Assembly (NCBI GenBank): GCA_023423015.1
Contig: JAFAGE010000356.1
Location: 1 to 12,108 of the forward strand
Length of the DNA: 12,108 nucleotides
Direction: 5' to 3'
Source: Bacteroidota bacterium
GTDB lineage: Bacteria; Bacteroidota; Bacteroidia; Chitinophagales; Chitinophagaceae
Below, piece after piece: positions 6,936 to 12,108 of the stretch. Both the position numbers and the translations under genes were made by a program. The first letter of the stretch is position 1; every line of letters starts with the position of its first letter. A model generated the notes under the pieces. The model saw only the letters and a program-made list of their open reading frames with translations. It did not search any database and had not been told where the DNA came from.

Positions 6936-7331
6936 ATGAGCAGGAAACGAATCTTCTTCATCGTAGACGACGACGCGGATGACCAGGAGTTGTTTTCTGA
7001 AGCCGTAAGTGAAGTAGACAGAAACATAGAGTGCATTTCGGCATATAGCTGTGAAGATGCGATTGACTGGCTCAGGAACCGAAAGATTTCGCCTGATATG
7101 ATCTTTCTTGATCTGAACATGCCTCGTGTAAACGGAAAACAATGTTTACTGGAACTTAAACAGATAGAAGGAGTCAGAAACATCCCCGTTATCATCTACA
7201 CTACATCATCAGAAAAGCGCGACATTGAAGAGACCGCACGCCTGGGAGCTGCTCATTTTCTCACCAAACCAAACAAGTTTGCAGAACTGTGCAAAGCGTT
7301 AAGCTTTGTTGCGTCTAAAGAATGGGTGTGA
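6936..7331 (+). CDS. Single-domain response regulator (CheY/Rcp-like receiver)
   Basis: From the ATG at 6936 the protein has 131 residues, nearly all of it a receiver domain. The acidic pocket is D11-D12-D13, the phospho-acceptor is D59 in FLDLNMP, the conserved Thr is at 89-90 in IIYTTSS, and the conserved Lys is K111 in FLTKP. There is no DNA-binding or enzyme output domain, so it probably acts by protein contact or as a phosphorelay intermediate. A TTG at 6924 in the same frame would add four residues, but the ATG fits the family start better. No sensor kinase is next to it. It ends 2 nt before the stop codon of the convergent E2 gene. Confidence 0.9.
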   Translation: MSRKRIFFIVDDDADDQELFSEAVSEVDRNIECISAYSCEDAIDWLRNRKISPDMIFLDLNMPRVNGKQCLLELKQIEGVRNIPVIIYTTSSEKRDIEETARLGAAHFLTKPNKFAELCKALSFVASKEWV

Positions 7332-7333
7332 TC

Positions 7334-9058
7334 TTATACCAGCATCCTTAATGGTTCTTCCAGCAATCCCTGTAAAGTCTGTAGGAATGCCGCACCGGTT
7401 GCCCCGTCTACTACACGATGATCGCAGCTTAATGTAAGCTTCATCACATTGCCCGGCACAACTGCATTATTCTTAACTACAGGAACCTGTTGAATTGCAC
7501 CAACAGCGAGAATACATGCGTCCGGAGGATTAATGATGGCCGTGAATTCATCGATGCCAAACATACCCAGGTTCGAAATGGTGAATGTATTTCCTTCCCA
7601 ATCTGATGGCTGAAGTTTCTTTTCTTTTGCCTTTTTGGCGAAGTCCTTCACTTCTGCACCTATTTGCGAAAGACTCTTCGTATCTGCGAATCTTACAACT
7701 GGTACGAGCAGGCCCTCTTCAACAGCAACGGCAACACCGATGTTGACGTGATGGTTGTACCGGATTTTATCTCCCAGCCAGCTGCTGTTAACCTTTGGAT
7801 GCATTTTCAAGGCTACGGCGCATGCTTTCAGCACCATGTCGTTAAACGATATCTTAACCGGGGAAACTTCGTTCAGGCGGGTTCTGCTCTCAACAGCATT
7901 ATCCATATCTACAGCGATTGTGAGGTAGAAGTGTGGTGCTGTGAATTTACTTTCTGCAAGTCTTTTTGCAATCACTTTGCGCATTTGCGAAACCGGAACT
8001 TCATCGAAGCTCACCTGGCCGGCAGGAGCAGATGGTGCAGTTGTCGATTTCGCTGGTGCAGCAGCTTCTTTTCGTTGCGGAACAAAACTGTCTATATCTT
8101 TCTTAATGATACGGCCATTGTCGCCCGTACCTTTTACTTCATTTATATTAATTCCTTTTTCAGCGGCAAGTTTTCTTGCAAGCGGCGAAGCTTTCACCCG
8201 GCCATTTGAGTCAGACGAATCAGACTCTGATTCACCGGGCTGCGAAGCAACCGCTTCATCAGAATGTGGTTGAACGGCGAGTTGTTCGGCATTACTTTCA
8301 GAGGGAGTACGTACATCGCGGTCGGCATTTCCACCACCTGAAGGTGGCTGTGATGCACCTGAGGAAACTGCTGAAACGATTTTTTCTACGTCTACATTGT
8401 CGCCACCGATGATAGCCAGCAGATCATTCACAGCAATCTTTTCGCCCTCTTTGGCTCCAGTATATAATAATTTCCCTTCCTTATAACTTTCAAGTTCCAT
8501 CGTTGCCTTATCGGTTTCGATGTCGGCAAGTACGTCGCCTTTTTTCACGCTGTCGCCTACTTTCTTATGCCAGGCGGCGATTACGCCTTCAGTCATGGTA
8601 TCACTCAGGCGCGGCATCAGGATAACTTCCTCCATTTTGGAAATATCAACAGCAGGTGCCGCTGATTTTCCTCCACCACCTTTATCACCACCGGCCGGCT
8701 TAGCTTCGGCCTTTTGCTCTTGTTTTTGTTCGGGCTGTGCCTTTTCTTTTTCTGCGGGTTGAGAGGACGCACCTGATGCAGATCCCCCGCCGCTTTTAAT
8801 AAGCGAGCTGATATCTTCTCCCTGGGTTCCGATAATAGCAAGCAGATCGTTTACCTGTAATTTGCCACCAGTGTCGGTACCAACATGCAAAAGTGTACCA
8901 TCCTTGTAGCTTTCGAGTTCCATCGTTGCTTTGTCTGTTTCTACTTCAGCAAGCAGGTCGCCTTTTTTTACCTGGTCTCCCACTTTTTTATGCCACGCAG
9001 CAATTACACCTTCAGTCATCGTGTCACTCAATCGGGGCATTAATATCACTTCGGCCAT
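7334..9058 (-). CDS. pdhC: Pyruvate dehydrogenase complex E2, dihydrolipoamide acetyltransferase
   Basis: The 574-residue product has two lipoyl domains, at about 1-78 and 142-219, each with ETDKATMELESY. The lipoylated lysines should be K43 and K184. Low-complexity linkers rich in Ala, Gly, Glu, Lys and Ser follow each. A peripheral subunit-binding domain lies at about 287-325 (VKASPLARKLAAEKG...GTGDNGRI). The catalytic acetyltransferase domain covers about 347-574, with the active-site DHRVVDG (H547, D551). It passes acetyl groups from E1 to CoA and forms the complex core. The repeated MPRLSDTMTEGVIA favours the pyruvate-type E2 over the 2-oxoglutarate type. E1 and E3 genes are not in the window. 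dnaX lies 114 nt upstream on the same strand, and the response regulator converges at the 3' end. Confidence 0.94.
   Translation of the reverse strand: MAEVILMPRLSDTMTEGVIAAWHKKVGDQVKKGDLLAEVETDKATMELESYKDGTLLHVGTDTGGKLQVNDLLAIIGTQGEDISSLIKSGGGSASGASSQPAEKEKAQPEQKQEQKAEAKPAGGDKGGGGKSAAPAVDISKMEEVILMPRLSDTMTEGVIAAWHKKVGDSVKKGDVLADIETDKATMELESYKEGKLLYTGAKEGEKIAVNDLLAIIGGDNVDVEKIVSAVSSGASQPPSGGGNADRDVRTPSESNAEQLAVQPHSDEAVASQPGESESDSSDSNGRVKASPLARKLAAEKGININEVKGTGDNGRIIKKDIDSFVPQRKEAAAPAKSTTAPSAPAGQVSFDEVPVSQMRKVIAKRLAESKFTAPHFYLTIAVDMDNAVESRTRLNEVSPVKISFNDMVLKACAVALKMHPKVNSSWLGDKIRYNHHVNIGVAVAVEEGLLVPVVRFADTKSLSQIGAEVKDFAKKAKEKKLQPSDWEGNTFTISNLGMFGIDEFTAIINPPDACILAVGAIQQVPVVKNNAVVPGNVMKLTLSCDHRVVDGATGAAFLQTLQGLLEEPLRMLV
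8405..9049 (-). repeat. Tandemly duplicated lipoyl-domain coding units
   Basis: Two copies of the lipoyl coding unit lie 423 nt (141 codons) apart: 9049-8828 and 8626-8405. Residues 4-57 and 145-198 agree at 48 of 54 positions, and the changes are mostly conservative. The DNA differs more, largely at third codon positions (for example around 9000-9045 against 8580-8625). This indicates a duplication old enough for silent sites to diverge while the protein stayed constrained. Confidence 0.85.
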
Positions 9059-9106
9059 AGGAGAAAATAAATTTGAGCGGTGAAATTAGTTAAAGATAGC
9101 CAATCG

Positions 9107-9144
9107 GCAATCGTTAATGGAGAAACGCAAATCGTTGGTTATGG
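9107..9144. repeat. Imperfect direct repeats between dnaX and the E2 gene
   Basis: GCAATCGTTAATGG (9107-9120) and GCAAATCGTTGGTTATGG (9127-9144) are related copies 20 bases apart; a further AATCG lies at 9102-9106. They sit upstream of the E2 start at 9058 in the 114-base gap. A near -7 element TATCTTTA (9098-9091, minus) is close by, but it lacks a correctly spaced -33 partner. The repeats could be a binding site for control of the E2 gene, or chance. Confidence 0.3.
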
Positions 9145-9172
9145 TTTGGGCTTTTCTTGTTGGGCCTGGCTG

Positions 9173-10999
9173 TTAATAATCCAGTTCAAGCTTCAATTTG
9201 TCTTTCAGTTCCCGGATCAGGGGATACTGTTCTACCATCAAGACGAACTGGTCGCGTTTTGATAATGTTTTCTCCACTGGTGGTGCATCAACCGGGTTGT
9301 CGGTTACCTTCACAGCGAAGTGCAGTGTACGGTTTGAAAATGCCTCCTGCAGGTGTTCTGACAAAAGGCGTTTTTCCTGTTCAATGAATTTCTGCTCGAG
9401 GCTATTATTGGTGATTACCTCGAATTGATTTTCGCTAAGGATATTCAGCGTAGCCAGTTCAAAACTCTGCACCGCCGGATTTTTGTTCTCGCGAAGCTGT
9501 GACGTGTATGCTGCCCACGCCTCTTTCAGCTTTTCGGCTTCGAGCGGGATAATTTTTGAATTATTGGCGCCGTTTGCACGTTCTGCTATCTGCCTGCGGA
9601 TCTTTTCAAGTGAGATCGACTTTCCTCCATTCGGAACTTCCTGTTTTTCCGCAGGAGCGGGCATGATTTCGGGCTGCGGAGCCGGCTTTACGGCGGGAGA
9701 TTCCGCGGGTGTTGATGGTTGCGCGGGTGCTGCTTCCTGAATTACCAGCTTTGCTTCCTGCCGTGGTTGTGGCGGCGTTGTTTTGGGAGCCGGTTTTGAA
9801 GCTTCGGAGGGAACAATAGCCGGAATATTCCGGAATGCTACGGGTTTTGCTTCGTCAAGCCGTTTTTTTTTAACGAGTTGGCCGCCACTCCCGGTTACTT
9901 CCAGTGCTTGTTGCAGGTAGGTAAGCCGGATAAGAGCCAGTTCTACATGCAGGCGTTTATTCCGGGCTGCTTTATAGTTAATTTCCGTTTCATTCAGAAT
10001 ATTCAGCGCACTTACGAGGAAAGCTGTACTTACGCGTTTTGCCATTTCCGCATACCGGGTTTTGAAGCTTTCTACCACCTCCAGTAAACCGGCAATACGC
10101 TCGTCTTTACATATCAGCAGGTTCCTGATAAATTCTGAAAATCCATTAAGCACGAGTTCTTCATCGAATCCTTTCCTGTTGATATCATCGAACAGGAGCA
10201 TCGCACCTGCAAGGTCCTGCTGCAGCATCGAATCCATCAATCGGAAATAATAATCTGCATCGAGGATATTAAGGTGCTCGAGTGTATGCTGATATGTTAC
10301 TTCTGCATTGGTAAAACTTACAATTTTATCGAGGATGCTTAACGCATCGCGCATGCAGCCTTCACTCTTTTGAGCTATAACCTGGAGTGCAGCTTTTTCA
10401 GTTTTAATTTCTTCCTTATTTGCAATCTGCTGCAGATGATCTACCGTATCGTTAATAGTGATACGCTTAAAATCGAAAATCTGGCACCGGCTGAGTATGG
10501 TTGGAAGAATCTTGTGTTTTTCAGTAGTTGCCAGGATGAATATTGCATACGTTGGAGGCTCTTCCAATGTTTTAAGAAAAGCATTGAACGCCGAAGAACT
10601 GAGCATGTGTACCTCATCGATGATGTACACTTTGTAAGTGCCTGCCTGCGGGGCAAACCGTACCTGATCTACCAGTGCGCGGATATCGTCTACTGAGTTA
10701 TTACTTGCTGCATCGAGTTCATGAATGTTAAGTGAAGTTCCTTCATTGAACGAAACACACGAATTACATTTATTACAGGCTTCACCATCTGGCTGCAGAT
10801 TTTCGCAATTGATTGTTTTTGCGAGGATGCGTGCGCAGGTTGTTTTGCCCACACCACGGGGGCCACAAAACAGAAAGGCGTGAGCGAGCTGTTTATTCTT
10901 TATCGCATTTTTTAAAGTGGTGGTAATATGTTCCTGACCTACTACCGTGTCGAAGGTTTGCGGACGGTATTTCCGGGCCGACACAATGAACTTATCCAT
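9173..10999 (-). CDS. dnaX: DNA polymerase III subunit gamma/tau (clamp loader)
   Basis: The 608-residue product is a full tau subunit. Domain I has Walker A GPRGVGKTT at 46-54, a zinc site of C65, C75, C78 and C81, Walker B with IIDEVH at 126-131, sensor 1 ATTE at 157-160, and SRC at 170-172. GCMRDALS at 214-221 matches sensor 2. Domains II-III run to about 370. A Pro/Ala/Glu-rich linker covers about 390-460, and a C-terminal tau-specific domain follows (LKEAWAAYTSQLRE at 491-504). It loads the sliding clamp and, as tau, links the loader to polymerase and helicase. The gene begins 21 nt after the GNAT-like gene, so it is probably co-transcribed with it. An A9 run at codons 377-379 may produce a short gamma form. 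Confidence 0.96.
   Translation of the reverse strand: MDKFIVSARKYRPQTFDTVVGQEHITTTLKNAIKNKQLAHAFLFCGPRGVGKTTCARILAKTINCENLQPDGEACNKCNSCVSFNEGTSLNIHELDAASNNSVDDIRALVDQVRFAPQAGTYKVYIIDEVHMLSSSAFNAFLKTLEEPPTYAIFILATTEKHKILPTILSRCQIFDFKRITINDTVDHLQQIANKEEIKTEKAALQVIAQKSEGCMRDALSILDKIVSFTNAEVTYQHTLEHLNILDADYYFRLMDSMLQQDLAGAMLLFDDINRKGFDEELVLNGFSEFIRNLLICKDERIAGLLEVVESFKTRYAEMAKRVSTAFLVSALNILNETEINYKAARNKRLHVELALIRLTYLQQALEVTGSGGQLVKKKRLDEAKPVAFRNIPAIVPSEASKPAPKTTPPQPRQEAKLVIQEAAPAQPSTPAESPAVKPAPQPEIMPAPAEKQEVPNGGKSISLEKIRRQIAERANGANNSKIIPLEAEKLKEAWAAYTSQLRENKNPAVQSFELATLNILSENQFEVITNNSLEQKFIEQEKRLLSEHLQEAFSNRTLHFAVKVTDNPVDAPPVEKTLSKRDQFVLMVEQYPLIRELKDKLKLELDY
9820..9833. repeat. 14-base perfect palindrome downstream of the dnaX A9 run
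   Basis: CCGGAATATTCCGG reads the same on both strands. In the dnaX mRNA it could fold into a short hairpin (five base pairs with a four-base loop). It starts 29 bases after the A9 run, farther than the 5-9 base spacing usual for structures that stimulate ribosomal frameshifting, so any link is uncertain. It lies in the linker-coding part of dnaX. Confidence 0.45.
9863..9871 (-). promoter_or_regulatory. A9 slippery run in dnaX (candidate tau/gamma slippage site)
   Basis: On the coding strand GTT is followed by nine A residues and then CGG, encoding V376-KKK-R380. This is the longest single-base run I found in the window. Gain of one A, or a -1 shift, gives KKK-T-A then TGA (9857-9855), a protein of 381 residues. 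Loss of one A, or a +1 shift, gives KKNGLTKQNP then TAG (9840-9838), 386 residues. Both end just after domain III, where gamma subunits end. GGGAG at 9892-9888 lies 16 bases upstream. Thermus thermophilus dnaX makes gamma by transcriptional slippage on an A9 run; that this gene does so is inference. Confidence 0.5.
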
Positions 11000-11020
11000 G
11001 ATCGCGAAGATAAAGTTTCC

Positions 11021-12108
11021 TTATAGGAAAATAGGGTGCGATTTAAACTCCATGTTGGGGTCAAAAAGGTATCTGTAGGTGATCAACTTCCGGCTCACGT
11101 GAGTGCCGAGTGAAAGGGCAATGTTCATCATCTTGGGATTGAAGTCGCCAATCCATTGCATTTCGTAATCGTCATATAAATTGGTTCCCTGAATCACTCT
11201 CGCTCCTTCCACAATCATGTAAGAGTCTACGCCTTTTCCCTGCCATTCAGGAACTACGCCAAAGATCAGACCTGTGAATTTGTTGCATTTTTTCGTTGCG
11301 CGTATATAGAGAAATTTCAGTTTGCCCCACCAGTCGAACCTTCCGTTAAGATGCTTAAACCACTGGTTCAGGTCCGGGAGATTTGCCCACAATGCAATGG
11401 GTTCTTCATTATGGTATACAAACCAGATGATTTTTTCATCCATCACAGGTTTCATCTGATTCAACATCTTCAGCACCATGTCGTTCGATAGTTCCTTCAA
11501 ACCGCCATGCCCTGCCCAGGCTTTATTATATACAGTGGTGAAGTCGCGTGCGTATTTTACCAGGTTGTTTTTTTCAATATGTCGCGCTTTTATTCCCGGA
11601 ATGTTCGCGATTGCGGCATGTCGTTCAAAAAATTTCGGTTGCAGCTGGTCGGTCACCTTCATTGCATAACAATACTGGTTGAAGAACACCCTGAAACCAT
11701 ATGTTTCGTACAGCTTCTGATAGTAGGGGGGATTGAAGTTCATACAATATGGGGTGGGAGTGAAGCCTTCAACTAGCAGGCCCCACCAGCGATCGCGTTC
11801 GCCGAGGTTAATCGGTCCGTCCATAGCCTGCATGCCCTTGGCCGCCAGCCAGTTTTTGGCAGTATCGAATAATGTGTTTGCGGCTGGCTGGTCGTCGATG
11901 CAATCAAAAAAGCCCACGCCCCCAACCGGAAAATTGTCGCCCCTGGTGCGGTATTTCTTATTCACAAATGCTGCGATACGGCCAATGGGTTTGCCCGCAT
12001 CATTAACTAAAATCCACCGCATGAATTCTGCGTGGCGGAGAGCCTTGTTTTTTGCGCGGTTGAAGATGTTGAGGATATCCACATCGAGGGGCCTGATGTA
12101 GTTGGGGT
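11021..12108 (-). CDS. GNAT-like acyltransferase family protein, 5' end beyond the window
   Basis: The frame is open from the right edge to TAA at 11023-11021, giving 361 residues. A GTG at 12082 could serve as a start, but eight codons upstream of it (PNYIRPLD) stay open and read like family sequence, so the true start is probably outside. The product resembles large YghO-type proteins of the GNAT superfamily. An N-terminal half contains VGGVGFFDC and GMQAMDGPINLGERDRWWG. A C-terminal half contains the acetyl-CoA loop-like PEWQGKGVDSYMIVEGA (nt about 11251-11201), and a final segment is rich in aromatic residues. In that loop the usual last Gly/Ala is Asp. The acceptor substrate is unknown. 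dnaX begins 21 nt downstream, with a small TTTCC/GGAAA inverted repeat across this gene's stop codon. Confidence 0.78.
   Translation of the reverse strand, partial: PNYIRPLDVDILNIFNRAKNKALRHAEFMRWILVNDAGKPIGRIAAFVNKKYRTRGDNFPVGGVGFFDCIDDQPAANTLFDTAKNWLAAKGMQAMDGPINLGERDRWWGLLVEGFTPTPYCMNFNPPYYQKLYETYGFRVFFNQYCYAMKVTDQLQPKFFERHAAIANIPGIKARHIEKNNLVKYARDFTTVYNKAWAGHGGLKELSNDMVLKMLNQMKPVMDEKIIWFVYHNEEPIALWANLPDLNQWFKHLNGRFDWWGKLKFLYIRATKKCNKFTGLIFGVVPEWQGKGVDSYMIVEGARVIQGTNLYDDYEMQWIGDFNPKMMNIALSLGTHVSRKLITYRYLFDPNMEFKSHPIFL

Noticed and set aside
7664..8209. Plus-strand frame of 181 codons opposite the E2 gene
   Set aside because: The E2 domains on the minus strand cover the same DNA, and the plus-strand translation shows no recognisable family pattern.
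9091..9098. TATCTTTA (minus) as the promoter for the E2 gene
   Set aside because: The -7 match is imperfect, and the nearest TTG/TTTG strings are 9 or 29 bases away instead of about 19.
11005..11012. TATCTTCG (minus) as a promoter for dnaX
   Set aside because: It has one mismatch to the -7 element and no TTG/TTTG at the right distance; co-transcription with the gene 21 nt upstream is simpler.
11016..11030. TTTCC/GGAAA hairpin at the end of the GNAT-like gene as a terminator before dnaX
   Set aside because: The five-pair A/T-rich stem has no T-tract after it, and the genes are only 21 nt apart on the same strand.

Overview
The window looks like ordinary chromosome from a member of the phylum Bacteroidota, most likely Chitinophagales/Chitinophagaceae-like (the family is an inference). 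Pointers are two exact TAnnTTTG-type promoter elements (TAACTTTG), no clear Shine-Dalgarno sequences before most genes, a type IX secretion (T9SS) C-terminal signal, a short lipocalin-like lipoprotein, and a pyruvate dehydrogenase E2 with two lipoyl domains. Coding density is very high. No rRNA, tRNA, insertion sequence, phage gene or CRISPR array was seen, and no gene-free stretch reaches 300 bases.

Layout. Positions 1-113 carry the tail of a membrane protein (+). Positions 123-4080 (+) form a tight run of four genes: SAM-dependent O-methyltransferase, secreted glucosaminidase with LysM repeats, hypoxanthine phosphoribosyltransferase (hpt), and a YfbK-like von Willebrand A protein. Their gaps are 10 nt, 2 nt and an 8-nt overlap, so they are probably one operon driven by a promoter at 90-118. 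This run meets the convergent grpE-dnaJ operon (5808-4081, -) with no base in between. Next come a tiny protein that is only a signal peptide plus a T9SS sorting domain (6227-5883, -), a small lipocalin-like lipoprotein (6841-6428, -), and a divergent single-domain response regulator (6936-7331, +). The regulator ends 2 nt from the convergent pyruvate dehydrogenase E2 gene (9058-7334, -). Upstream of E2 on the same strand lie dnaX (10999-9173) and a GNAT-like acyltransferase that runs off the right edge (12108-11021).

The genes do not form a single pathway. They cover chaperone cycling (GrpE/DnaJ for DnaK), replication (DnaX clamp loader), central carbon metabolism (E2), purine salvage (HPRT), cell-wall hydrolysis and envelope proteins. 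I see no strong case for a wholly new multi-gene system.

The most interesting signal is in dnaX. A run of nine A residues on the coding strand (9871-9863) sits where the clamp-loader core ends and the tau-specific tail begins. Both other reading frames stop within 2 or 7 codons of it. This is the arrangement expected for programmed slippage or frameshifting that makes a short gamma-like subunit of about 381-386 residues beside the 608-residue tau. Other points worth a look are a probably leaderless O-methyltransferase transcript, the cargo-less T9SS protein, and an inverted repeat between the lipoprotein and response-regulator genes.
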